Below are positions 1 to 7,277 of a DNA stretch of 7,380 nt, in pieces (the first letter of the stretch is position 1; each line of letters begins with the position of its first letter). The notes under the pieces were generated by a model. The model was given only the letters and a program-made list of their open reading frames with translations. It was not told where the DNA came from and made no database searches. The translations under genes were made by a program, and so were the position numbers. The stretch comes from Desulfovibrio sp. Dsv1 (GTDB lineage Bacteria > Desulfobacterota > Desulfovibrionia > Desulfovibrionales > Desulfovibrionaceae), in assembly GCA_000403945.1 (NCBI GenBank), contig APFI01000252.1, forward strand, positions 1-7,380. The letters run 5' to 3'.

Positions 1-35
1 CCATCAAAACGGAGTTCCCTTTCCTTTTCAAGGGG

Positions 36-514
36 CTACTGTCAGATCAAGTCGAAACTAGGGCACCATAGCCTTGTCGCCGAACAGGCGTTCCGGCAGC
101 TCGCTGGTAAAAGTGTTGCTTCATGAGGCGACGCGCTTGCCACGTGAAGGGGGGAGGAAAACCGGCGGCGTCCGCCACCGCCATGCTCTTGGCGCCCTTG
201 CCGCGTCTGGTTTTACCAACGGCACAACCCCTTTTTTGCCGGGGCAAATGTCCCGTCGATGAAGGTTTCCCGCAAGTCGAGCCTGCCGCGCTCTCTCAAA
301 TCGTCGGCCAAAGCGGGCAACACGGCATCAGACGCGCCTTCCTTTCGCCAGCGCTGGAACCATCGGTGGCAGATCTGGCGGCATGGCGGATACCGACTCT
401 TCCATGACGCGCCTGTACGCAACATCCATAGAATTTCATTTAAAATGGCGCGGGGTTCGTTATAAGCGCCGGCCCACCTTGCCCTCTCGGCCCCTTGGGA
501 GTGTCTGACAGCAG
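36..514 (-). mobile_element. IS5-family insertion sequence remnant with short inverted ends
   Basis: The segment is bounded by an imperfect inverted repeat. The left end (36-46) reads CTACTGTCAGA and the right end (504-514), read on the minus strand, is CTGCTGTCAGA. Between them lie minus-strand pieces of an IS5-family transposase. At about 480 bp the element is roughly half the usual length of this IS type, and the whole C-terminal part of the transposase is missing, so it looks like an internally deleted copy. A run of G flanks both ends, but I cannot assign a target-site duplication. The exact ends are inferred from the repeat and could lie a few bases further out. Confidence 0.6.
58..480 (-). 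pseudogene. IS5-family transposase, frameshifted and internally deleted
   Basis: Translated pieces follow the order of an IS5-family (IS1031/IS427-like) DDE transposase. The N-terminal DNA-binding part has LNEILWMLRTGASW, then CHRWFQRWRKEG, then DLRETFIDGTFAPAKKG, which supplies the first catalytic Asp. The reading frame then changes beside a run of six A (minus strand, 232-237) and continues as VGKTRRGKGAKSMAVAD. It changes again near a C run (about 150) to give VASASPHEATLL, and once more to give SELPERLFGDKA, the region of the second catalytic Asp. A stop at 58-60 follows at once, and the catalytic Glu segment is absent. The first shift might echo a programmed frameshift, which some IS5 subgroups use, but the other two and the deletion show decay. 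No convincing start codon was identified. Confidence 0.75.
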
Positions 515-552
515 GGGAACGAGTCGCTTTCCCACTCGTGCGGGAAACAGAA

Positions 553-786
553 TCAGAAGTCTGGAATTTTTTTAAAGCTTGATGTTTTTTGATTATGAGA
601 TGACTTCAAGGTTTTATAGGGCATATATTCGCGGGGAGCGTCTTTCCACTGCAAAGCATGCTTTATAACAGAAATAGTTTCACTGATGACCCTGCGATCG
701 TCCACCAGTAGAGCACCATGTGACAAAGTGAAATAGAGCCTGATACGCTCAAGCTGAGCATGGAAAAGATAAAAATCAATACTCAT
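553..786 (-). pseudogene. IS5-family transposase, N-terminal stub only
   Basis: An open frame of 77 codons starts with ATG at 786-784, preceded by a good ribosome binding site (AAGGTGAG on the minus strand). Residues 1-60 match the N-terminal domain of IS5-family transposases: an LERIRLYF-type helix, DDRRVISETISVIKHALQWK, then DAPREYMPYKTL. In intact relatives this is followed by a YNRFIRW-type segment and then the DDE catalytic core. Here the match stops near 606 and the last 17 residues look like random readthrough. No catalytic residues remain, so the product cannot transpose. It belongs to a different IS5 subgroup from the remnant at 36-514, so this is a separate insertion. The upstream end of the element probably lies between the start codon and about 825, next to the oxidoreductase fragment. 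Confidence 0.75.
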
Positions 787-803
787 AGCTCACCTTCCAT
801 GGG

Positions 804-1034
804 CTATGAGACATGAATCTTCTTATCAAAACAATAAACAAGTCCTGAACCAGAGTCATAGCCGGAATCGACAAGAATATCAGAAAAATTTATAAGTAAG
901 CACATTAACAAGCGTATCAATATTGTCGCCACATGCCGCTACAAGCTACATATCATTTGCGTGTTTTTTATGACTTCAAAATGATTTTTAGAGATTCTGC
1001 CGCAACCAACAATGGCATCCTTTACCTTTCTTAT
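804..1034 (-). pseudogene. Gfo/Idh/MocA-family sugar oxidoreductase, N-terminal fragment
   Basis: Starting about 40 bases downstream of the glycosyltransferase stop, the minus strand encodes KVKDAIVGCGRISKNHFEVI. This is the first beta strand and GxGxxx nucleotide-binding turn of Gfo/Idh/MocA oxidoreductases, the family that includes WbpB/WlbA-type UDP-sugar dehydrogenases of surface-polysaccharide pathways. A TAG interrupts this frame after the next helix. An overlapping frame resumes with LVAACGDNIDTL, resembling the LVAVCD second strand of the Rossmann fold. A further shift near an A/T run leads to SDILVDSGYDSGSGLVYCF and a stop at 804-806. The rest of the fold, including the catalytic domain, is absent. 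The fragment's first in-frame codon after an upstream stop is ATA (1034-1032), so no standard start is visible. It was probably the next gene in a glycan operon with the glycosyltransferase, then truncated by the neighbouring IS. The family call rests mainly on the first 20 residues. Confidence 0.6.
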
Positions 1035-1076
1035 CGGTTATGGGCTCGTACATTCTTGTATCCTTTGTACAAAGAT

Positions 1077-2480
1077 TTATTGTGGCAGGCAATACAGTTT
1101 TGAGAGAAGTTCCCTCGCCGGATCATTTTGCGGCCAAAATGCAAGCTCCGCTTTCAGCAGTCCCATGGCCGTCGCGGTATCGCCTTCAGCTAGGCGCTGC
1201 TTTGCATAGGCAAAATTCATGCCCATGAAACGGTTAGGATCCAGATGTTGGCAATACGGCAGGATGCTCTCTCGCGCATCATCAGGGCCATGAGCAGCAA
1301 GTTCTATAATTTTTTGTTGTATTTCAAATGGGATAGCGTGAACATCCGATGTCTGCAGGATTCGGATCAGCCTGTCGTTTGGTATGACTCCTATACGGAG
1401 ATGGCGATTTATACAGTTGATGAAGGCTTCAGCGCGCAATCGCAGATTATAGCGGGCTATGCAGGCTTGTTGTCCCGCATGGGCAATATCATGGCGTTCT
1501 TTTTCATGGTTCAAGTAAAAAAGCGTCTTTTCTTTGAGTTCATTGTAATCGGCAAAGGTTTCCACTTCCTTGCCCGGCTCAAAGAAGGCCGCGAGATTGG
1601 GGGATGCTTGCGTCATAAGGAGCGCGCCTGAACCTGTGGCCTCCATTTGGCGCATATTGGGGCTGATGTTTTGCGGCCCGTTGTCAAGGTCGGTATAGGC
1701 GTTAAGTACAATCTTGCTGGCGGAGAAAGCCCTAAACATAGCTTTGCCCCAAATTGAGCCGCGGTTGATTGCAAGAATTTCGGGAGGATATTCTGGCGCG
1801 TCAGGCATGAAGGCAAGATAGTATGCAAGATTATATTTAGTATGTTTGAGATCCAATAAAAGCTTGCGTAGTATATTGTTTCTATAAACATGCGTTCCTG
1901 TCCAATAACCTGAAAATACAACATCATTATAGTATAATTTTGAATAATAATTTTTTATAACTTCTTCAGGAAATCCAGGATAGAAATATTCATAGCGTTT
2001 TGCGCCAAGCTTCAGAGAAACATCAATACAAAATGGGTGACTTGACAGCATTATGTCATATTCTGTCCAACTTGTATTGTGAGGGGCGAGGGAGGCATTC
2101 CAACCAATAATAAGGCGAGGCCGCTTGGGAAGAAGAGTTAGAATTTTGTCATCTATGATCTGAGGAATGGTGACATACAAAACATCCGGCTGAAACAGTG
2201 AAATTTGATATGCAATAACCTCAAGAGCAAAAGACGGATCCGGCCTAGTGACAATGCCAGCCTCCCGGCACCATACGGCTTGGCTGTGGGTATCCACAGG
2301 GATTGTCAGAAAGGTTTCATGCCCCAGTTTTTCAAGCTCAGGCGTCAGAATGTGTCCAGCCCAATAGTAATCCCGTAAAAAACTGTCAATGCATTGTTTG
2401 TGAGTTATGGCATTTCTATTTTTTTTATGCAATAGCCTCAAATAGTCAGGATGAGCTGTAGAAAGTTGCATTATTTTCAT
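1077..2480 (-). CDS. CgeB-like glycosyltransferase with C-terminal helical extension
   Basis: This is a complete 467-residue cytoplasmic protein with no signal peptide or membrane segment. The N-terminal half (about 1-200) fits a Rossmann-type GT-B donor/acceptor fold: MKIMQLSTAHPDYL, then DVLYVTIPQ near 99-107 and RLIIGWNAS near 122-130. Residues about 255-360 fit the YkvP/CgeB glycosyltransferase group (Glyco_trans_1_2 type), with ISPNMRQMEATGSGALLMTQ (about 272-291), FEPGKEVETFADYNEL (about 300-315), and a RYNLRLRAEAFI helix near the domain end. Residues about 365-467 form an extra, probably all-helical, TPR-like tail (AYAKQRLAEGDTATAMGLLK). Its donor and acceptor cannot be told from sequence; related proteins act in O-antigen, capsule or protein glycosylation. 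The gene is AT-rich compared with the tol genes, with a degraded sugar oxidoreductase directly downstream, so I infer an acquired glycan cluster. The ATG at 2480 was chosen as the first in the frame; no strong ribosome binding site precedes it. Confidence 0.8.
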   Translation of the reverse strand: MKIMQLSTAHPDYLRLLHKKNRNAITHKQCIDSFLRDYYWAGHILTPELEKLGHETFLTIPVDTHSQAVWCREAGIVTRPDPSFALEVIAYQISLFQPDVLYVTIPQIIDDKILTLLPKRPRLIIGWNASLAPHNTSWTEYDIMLSSHPFCIDVSLKLGAKRYEYFYPGFPEEVIKNYYSKLYYNDVVFSGYWTGTHVYRNNILRKLLLDLKHTKYNLAYYLAFMPDAPEYPPEILAINRGSIWGKAMFRAFSASKIVLNAYTDLDNGPQNISPNMRQMEATGSGALLMTQASPNLAAFFEPGKEVETFADYNELKEKTLFYLNHEKERHDIAHAGQQACIARYNLRLRAEAFINCINRHLRIGVIPNDRLIRILQTSDVHAIPFEIQQKIIELAAHGPDDARESILPYCQHLDPNRFMGMNFAYAKQRLAEGDTATAMGLLKAELAFWPQNDPARELLSKLYCLPQ

Positions 2481-2494
2481 AACATACTGCTTTA

Positions 2495-2500
2495 ATTATA
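2495..2500 (-). promoter_or_regulatory. Possible -10 element upstream of the glycosyltransferase gene
   Basis: On the minus strand 2500-2495 reads TATAAT, a perfect -10 hexamer, in a very AT-rich stretch (2481-2580). The best -35 candidate at 17-bp spacing is poor (CTGATT), and the hexamer lies only 15 bases before the ATG, giving an almost leaderless transcript. Chance matches are common in DNA this AT-rich. The rest of 2501-2691 shows no convincing gene on either strand. Confidence 0.25.
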
Positions 2501-2691
2501 AATTAAAATAAAACATAAATCAGTGTGATTTTTGCATTTTATGACATAAATATGTTCAAGATAGACATAAAATGTTTCTTCTGAGGTCTGCTGTTTGTGA
2601 TTTCGTAGCGGCAGCGCGCTCAGTTCATCCCAACACTAGGCAATATCTGTGATTTTCATTTTGGCCATGCTTCCATACCGAATAAGGATAA

Positions 2692-2711
2692 CAGTGTCTA
2701 CACAAGTTCAT
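2692..2711 (+). repeat. Left terminal inverted repeat of the IS5-family element
   Basis: CAGTGTCTACACAAGTTCAT pairs imperfectly with the complement of 3452-3471; the AGTGT and TACAC blocks are identical. The transposase stop codon (complement of 2708-2710) lies inside it. Confidence 0.65.
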
Positions 2712-3414
2712 ACTAACGCTTTCAACCACAGGGCAATGCGCCTGATTTGAACATCCGCGACAAAGGCTGCAAGCGCTTTCGCGTCTCCGATCGCAATCCA
2801 GCACCATTGCCTGAGGTGTAAAAAGGCGTTTTCCACCAAGAAGCGGACACGGCGGATATCTTTATCGCATCCGCGTTGACAGTTTTTTCTGGACGGAATA
2901 ACAATCTCACAGCCGAATTCTGCCGCATTGTCAATGAGTCCACCTGTACAGCTGCCACGATCCGCCAGCAAATACCGGGCGGCGATGCCGTCAGTCGAGG
3001 CTGGCATGCCATGCGCATCGCGGCCAGGTGTATTTTACTGTCGGGCACCCTTTTGCGCGCCCCATTCCCTGGTTTCCGCCTCTGGCTCCCCCGCGCGCGG
3101 GCGGACCTTGCGGTGACCGGCATCAATCATCAGGCATTCAAAATCCGGTTCACCGAACAATATTTCAAGCGGCTTTTCTCATATCTGTCCATCTCGCCGG
3201 CGAATGAAGCGCCGGCGTGCTGTTCCCCATTTTCCATATTCAGGAGGCAAGTCACGCCGCGGCGCTCCTGTCCGCAATATCCGGAAAACGGCGTTGATAA
3301 CCAGGCGATTATCTTTTACCGCCCCGCCCCACTGGCCGGTCTGCCCAAGCAGATGAGGCTCTGGAAGCGCCTAGGCGGCATCGGATTATCGTGTCGCCGT
3401 TGTGCATTTTTCAT
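2708..3414 (-). pseudogene. IS5-family transposase with stops and frameshifts
   Basis: The gene runs from ATG at 3414 (MKNAQRRHD) to a TGA at 2708-2710, near the normal length for the family (about 235 codons left). A frameshift soon after the start is followed by one long frame. It has LLGQTGQWGGAVKDNRLVIN, then FRILRTGAPRRDLPPEYGKW, then EPDFECLMIDAGHRKV with the first catalytic Asp. Two in-frame stops, TAG near the start and TGA after RRRDGQI, sit where relatives have Trp, so TGG codons were probably mutated. After REWGAQKGARQ the frame stops and shifts to SKIHLA, then to DAHGMPA. About 20 residues are missing before ARYLLADRG, which carries the second Asp. The end has CEIVIPSRKN and RFLVENAFLHLRQW with the catalytic Glu. 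All three DDE residues survive, but at least three frame changes and two stops make it inactive. Confidence 0.85.
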
Positions 3415-3451
3415 AAGAACACCCTCGTTAATATGGTATCCTCTTGTAACA

Positions 3452-3471
3452 TAAAATCCGTGTAAACACTA
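3452..3471 (-). repeat. Right terminal inverted repeat of the IS5-family element
   Basis: Read on the minus strand the segment begins TAGTGTTTACACGGATT and mirrors the left end at 2692-2711. The sigma54-regulator pseudogene can be read from the next bases onward, so the repeat marks the breakpoint. Confidence 0.65.
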
Positions 3472-3472
3472 C

Positions 3473-4693
3473 CTAGAGGTCCTGATTGATTCCGCCGCCG
3501 CTGACGGGCCCGGCATGCCGGAAAACCTGGGGCTCGCCAAGGCCCTGAAAACCGGCCACGACGAGGAAGGGAGCATCCGCCGCATCAACGGACGCGAGCT
3601 GGTTATCAACACCCGCTCGATCCTGATGGACGGCAAGCCCGCGTGGCGCGCTGGCGGCATTTGCTCCGGCCGCCCGCCTGCGCGATCTGACCCGCAAGCT
3701 CAACAACAGCGGCCGACGCGGCTTCATCGCCCGCCACAGCCTGAACAGTCTGCTGGGAGCAAGCCCGGCCATGCGCGAGTGCGCCTCTAGGCCGCCCGCT
3801 TCGCCGACGCGGACGCCGTCCTGCACATCCCACGTCGAAAGCGGCACCGGCAAGGAGTCGCTGACCCACGCCCTGCACCAAGCCGGACCGCGCAGGGATG
3901 ACCCATGTCGTGGTCCTGAACTGCGGCGCACTGCCCGACAGCCTGCTGGAAAGCGAACTCTTTGGTTACGACGAGGATGTGTTCACTGGGGTGCAGCGCG
4001 GCAGGCAGCAAAGGAGGGCATGCTTGAAATGGCCCAAGACGGCAGCATTTTTCTGGACTAAATCGCGGACATCAGCCCGGCCGTGCAGATCCATCCGCTG
4101 CGTGTCCTGGAAACCGACGAAATATCCCGTCTGGGCGGCGACAGACCCCCTTGCCGTCAACGCCCGCGTGATCAGAGTCCCTCCCTGGAAGTATCTGATG
4201 AAAGAGGTACGGTCCGGACCACTTCCGGACTGGTCTCTGATTAATCCGCCTCTCCCGCGAGCGGCCGGAGGAAATCCAACTGCTGGCGCGACACATTCTG
4301 GCAAGGCTGAACATGGCGCACAAAGAACTTTCTCCCCATGTCTTGGCCTAGCCCGGCAACGTGCGCGAGCTGGACGCCTTGCTGCGCGACTACTGCCTGC
4401 TCTCGAACGGCAAACAGTGCGACGGGGCACTGCTGGAAAAACTGCTTGACGATCTGCGCGCCACGCAGGGGCTGCTTTCCCCGGCGGAACTGCCCGCCGG
4501 AAAAACCGCCCCCCCCCTTCCCGACGGCCGCGCCGAAGACCGGGGTAATCTCAGGGAATGTCTGGAAATTCTGGAGAGGGAGATCATCCACGCCGAACTG
4601 GAAAAATGCGCGCACAACCGCAGCCGGGCCGCCAAAAATCTGGGCATCAGCGCCAACACCTTATGACATAACATGAAGACCGGTCCGCGCTGA
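3473..4693 (+). pseudogene. Sigma54-dependent transcriptional activator (PAS/AAA+/Fis), truncated and decayed
   Basis: The fragments follow bacterial enhancer-binding proteins in order. A PAS-like sensor end (LIDSAADGPGMPENLGLAKA, then RINGRELVINTRSILMDGKP) is followed, after a shift near 3644, by a linker (LTRKLNNSGRRGFIARHSL, SPAMRE). The AAA+ domain has Walker A ESGTGKES (about 3839-3860), then VVLNCGALPDSLLESELFGY with DVFTGV in place of GAFTGA, then GMLEMAQDGSIFLD. There TAA replaces the Walker B Glu codon (4059-4061). It continues with ISRLGGDR, VNARVI, RPEEIQLLARHILARLNMA and PGNVRELDALLRDYCLL, with a TAG just before PGNVRELD. The C-terminal Fis-type helix-turn-helix (ELEKCAHNRSRAAKNLGISA) ends with TGA where Trp is usual, and the next stop is at 4691-4693. 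At least four frame changes and three stops are present. The original N-terminus is missing beyond the IS. The target genes are unknown. Confidence 0.88.
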
Positions 4694-4733
4694 ACGCCGC
4701 GCGGCCGCCGCCCGCCGACAATCTAAAAAAATC

Positions 4734-4762
4734 TTGAAAAAAGAGCCTACTCGTTGCATTCT
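4734..4762 (+). promoter_or_regulatory. Possible sigma70-type promoter for tolQRA
   Basis: TTGAAA (4734-4739) resembles a -35 box and is followed after 17 bases by CATTCT (4757-4762), a weak -10. It lies after the regulator pseudogene and about 190 bases before tolQ, which would give a long leader carrying the stem-loops noted below. A promoter nearer to tolQ cannot be excluded. Confidence 0.3.
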
Positions 4763-4798
4763 CCGCCTTGGAGCCCTGTCGCGGACTTGTCGGTTCCG

Positions 4799-4823
4799 CC
4801 ACCCTTGCGGTGGACGTTTTTTT
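4799..4823 (+). terminator. Hairpin plus U-run in the tolQ leader (terminator or attenuator)
   Basis: CCACC (4799-4803) pairs with GGTGG (4809-4813) around a 5-base loop, and three bases later comes a run of seven T (4817-4823), the layout of an intrinsic terminator. The stem is only 5 bp. An overlapping stem, GGACG (4812-4816) with CGTCC (4825-4829), puts the T-run in its loop and cannot form together with the first. It may be the old terminator of the regulator gene, or an attenuator if transcription starts near 4769. Confidence 0.4.
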
Positions 4824-4850
4824 GCGTCCGTTGTCCGACGTTGTTTTGCG

Positions 4851-4897
4851 GCCGTGCCAGGAGCGGAAACGGAACGGCCTTGGCACACTCGCACGGC
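4851..4897 (+). promoter_or_regulatory. Mutually exclusive stem-loops in the tolQ leader
   Basis: GTGCCA (4854-4859) pairs with TGGCAC (4881-4886). GCCGTGC (4851-4857) pairs perfectly over 7 bp with GCACGGC (4891-4897). The left arms overlap, so only one fold can form at a time. Neither covers the tolQ ribosome binding site, which lies about 40 bases further on. GC-rich DNA gives such pairs by chance, so a regulatory role is only a possibility. Confidence 0.3.
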
Positions 4898-4949
4898 GGC
4901 GCAAAGCCCGCGCAAACGGCTTTGATCGCGCACTGTTACGGAGAACCAC

Positions 4950-5645
<696 letters not shown>

Positions 5646-5647
5646 TC

Positions 5648-6103
5648 ATGGGCGCGAGCCTCGGCAACAGCAAGTTCGTCTCGGAGATCAACGTCACGCC
5701 CTTTGTGGACGTGATGCTGGTGCTCCTGATCATCTTCATGGTGGCCACGCCCATGATGAGCCAAGGTCTGGACGTGGATCTGCCCCAGACCAAACAGGTG
5801 GAAGTGCTGCCCACCGAAGCGGACCACATGGTTCTCACGGTGCGGAAGGACGGCAAAATCTTTCTGGATGAATACGGCGTGGACAATATGGAAGACTTGG
5901 AGGGCTACCTTCAGCGTCTGGTCAAGGAAAAGAACAAGAGCCTCTTTTTGCGGGCCGACAAAGAAATTCCCTACGGCATCGTGGTGGAGGTCATGGGTCA
6001 TATCAAGGCCGTGGGCATTGAAAAGCTGGGCGTGATGGCCGAGCAGCCCGAGGGCGCGGCCCTCGGCGGCGCGAGACCCGCTGCCGCCGGAACCCAGAAG
6101 TAG
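5648..6103 (+). CDS. tolR: TolR, membrane-anchored partner of TolQ
   Basis: This 151-residue protein is of the ExbD/TolR family. A short cytoplasmic N-terminus leads into one membrane helix (about 19-39) with the signature SEINVTPFVDVMLVLLIIF. D21 is the conserved membrane aspartate whose protonation drives the motor (D23 in Escherichia coli TolR). It continues with MVATPMMSQGLDVDLPQTKQ and a periplasmic domain (about 45-140) that ends KAVGIEKLGVMAEQPE, like the end of known TolR proteins, plus a short Ala/Gly tail. The start lies two bases after the tolQ stop, with its ribosome binding site (CGGAG) inside the end of tolQ, so the two are co-transcribed and probably translationally coupled. 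The C-terminal match makes TolR more likely than ExbD. Confidence 0.92.
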   Translation: MGASLGNSKFVSEINVTPFVDVMLVLLIIFMVATPMMSQGLDVDLPQTKQVEVLPTEADHMVLTVRKDGKIFLDEYGVDNMEDLEGYLQRLVKEKNKSLFLRADKEIPYGIVVEVMGHIKAVGIEKLGVMAEQPEGAALGGARPAAAGTQK

Positions 6104-6110
6104 GTTCCGC

Positions 6111-7046
6111 ATGCGCCTGGCCTCCTATGTCCTTTCTTTCTGCCTGCATCTGGCGGCCTTTCTGCTGATGTGGTTCTGGCCCAGTCATCCCCCGATCCGG
6201 CTGGACACCCCGCCGGTGATGATCAGTCTGGTGGAAGGCGCGCCCGGCGGCAACAGGACGCTCTCGCCCATTCTGGGGCATATGGGCGAACCGGCGGAAG
6301 CTCCCAAGGCCCCTACGCCGCCCGCGCCCAAAAATGAAATTGCCGCGCCCGCGCGGGAAGAGATCCGGGAACCCGCGCCTGTGCTTGCACCTCCCAAGGA
6401 GGCCACGCCAGTCAAAAGGCCCGAGCTCAAGCCGGAACCAAAAGCCGAGCCCAAGCCCACCCCGGTAGCCGAGAAAAATGAAGACCTGCCCAGGAAGAAA
6501 GAACCCTCCAAGGACGACACCAAGAAGCAGGAAAAAAAGGAAGAGCCCAAGAAGGCCAAGCAGGAGCAGCCCAAAAAGCAGGCTCTCAAGGGAGATCCGG
6601 TGGCCGCCGCCTTGCAGAAGGCCCGCAAGGCCACTTCCCGCGCAGAGTCCGGCGACCGGGGCAATGCCATTGAGCAGGCCTTGGCCCAAGCCCAGCGCAA
6701 GGCTGGCGGCAATCACGGCGGCGGCGGCGGCGAAGGTGACGGTCCCGGCGGGGGCGGCTTGGGCGACGTCTACATGGGGCAAGTAATGCTGGCTGTGCGC
6801 CCCAACTGGGGCTTTGCCTCGGCGGCACGCGCCAATCTGGCATGCTCGGTCAGAGTCAGGGTGGATATGCAGGGCAAGGTTCTGCAGGCTGAGCTGGGTC
6901 AAAGCTCGGGCAATGCCCAGTACGACGCCTCGGCGGTCAACGCCGTGGTGCGTACCGGTCAGGCCAGACAGTTCCCGCCGCCGCCCTCGGCCGACTATAC
7001 GGACCTGGAGCTGGTCTTCAGCTATGACGAACTTATGGGCCGCTAG
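6111..7046 (+). CDS. tolA: TolA/TonB-like periplasm-spanning energy transducer
   Basis: This 311-residue protein has the three-part TolA/TonB design. A single N-terminal membrane anchor spans about 4-24 (SYVLSFCLHLAAFLLMWFW). A long Pro/Lys/Glu/Ala-rich stalk (about 60-200) includes PELKPEPKAEPKPTPVAEKN and a highly charged KKQEKKEEPKKAKQEQ stretch. After a glycine-rich hinge (about 202-217) comes a globular C-terminal domain (about 218-306) with VRVRVDMQGKVLQAELGQSS, then NAQYDASAVNAVVRT and FPPPPS, the pattern of TonB_C/TolA C-domains. The anchor probably docks on TolQ-TolR and the C-domain reaches outer-membrane partners. It starts seven bases after the tolR stop, with a modest ribosome binding site (AGTAGG). 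Its place behind tolQR argues for TolA; sequence alone does not exclude TonB. Confidence 0.85.
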   Translation: MRLASYVLSFCLHLAAFLLMWFWPSHPPIRLDTPPVMISLVEGAPGGNRTLSPILGHMGEPAEAPKAPTPPAPKNEIAAPAREEIREPAPVLAPPKEATPVKRPELKPEPKAEPKPTPVAEKNEDLPRKKEPSKDDTKKQEKKEEPKKAKQEQPKKQALKGDPVAAALQKARKATSRAESGDRGNAIEQALAQAQRKAGGNHGGGGGEGDGPGGGGLGDVYMGQVMLAVRPNWGFASAARANLACSVRVRVDMQGKVLQAELGQSSGNAQYDASAVNAVVRTGQARQFPPPPSADYTDLELVFSYDELMGR

Positions 7047-7054
7047 CGAAACTG

Positions 7055-7225
7055 ATGAGACCTCTGTTATACATCGGTTTTTTACTTTTGCTCTTGTTCC
7101 CATTGATTACAGTGGTTCCGACTCTGGGTCGACAGCGGAACGACGGCGGAAGCGGTGATCCAGATGAGAACCGCTTGCGCGATGCTTTTATGGGCCAAGA
7201 CATACGGACCGTGCGCTTCAACTAG
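7055..7225 (+). CDS. Possible 56-residue membrane or exported peptide after tolA
   Basis: ATG at 7055, eight bases after the tolA stop, opens a 56-codon frame. It begins MRPLLYIGFLLLLLFPLITV, a basic start and a hydrophobic helix of about 18 residues suited to a membrane anchor or signal sequence. A polar Gly/Asp/Arg-rich tail follows, ending RTVRFN. There is no lipobox cysteine and no family I recognise. No strong ribosome binding site precedes it, so translation would rely on coupling to tolA. Position and hydrophobic profile favour a real gene; it is not an obvious TolB start. It could also be the surviving 5' end of a longer gene broken by the mobile-element debris that begins near 7278. 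Confidence 0.45.
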   Translation: MRPLLYIGFLLLLLFPLITVVPTLGRQRNDGGSGDPDENRLRDAFMGQDIRTVRFN

Positions 7226-7277
7226 CACTATATAACATTTAAACTTTCGTATTTTGAAAAATGAAGTATAACCATGA

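Larger units (their letters stand above)
2692..3471 (-). mobile_element. IS5-family insertion sequence, nearly full length, inactive
   Basis: This element of about 780 bp has terminal inverted repeats. The left end (from 2692) reads CAGTGTCTACACAAGTT, and the right end read inward on the minus strand (from 3471) is TAGTGTTTACACGGATT. Twelve of the first 17 positions match, sharing AGTGT and TACAC cores. It contains a single broken transposase on the minus strand whose stop codon overlaps the left repeat, as is common in compact IS5 elements. No clear target-site duplication is visible, so the flanks may have been rearranged after insertion. The right end coincides with the point where the sigma54-regulator pseudogene becomes readable. 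Confidence 0.75.

Noticed and set aside
528..547. Hairpin TTTCCC / GGGAAA beside the right end of the first IS remnant
   Set aside because: It is a 6-bp stem without a T-run and with no intact gene ending nearby; function cannot be supported.
1063..1074. Perfect palindrome CTTTGTACAAAG after the glycosyltransferase stop
   Set aside because: It has no loop or U-run and is a single copy, so neither terminator nor operator can be argued.
2502..2659. Minus-strand in-frame stretch (MKITDIA, stop, WDELSALPLR) before the glycosyltransferase
   Set aside because: It is interrupted by a stop near the start, turns into AT-rich low-complexity translation, and matches no family I know.
2876..3454. Plus-strand frame of 192 codons
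   Set aside because: It lies opposite the IS5-family transposase pseudogene, whose DDE motifs are on the minus strand.
3473..3931. Minus-strand frame of 152 codons across the regulator pseudogene
   Set aside because: It is antisense to the regulator; GC-rich DNA keeps such frames open by chance.
4881..4897. TGGCAC resembling a sigma54 promoter -24 element
   Set aside because: The required GC of the -12 element is not at the right spacing, and the hexamer is explained as a stem arm in the leader.
6003..7103. Long minus-strand frame of 366 codons opposite tolA
   Set aside because: It is antisense to a well-supported TolA-like gene; its Gly/Leu-rich sequence mirrors the Pro/Lys-rich stalk codons.
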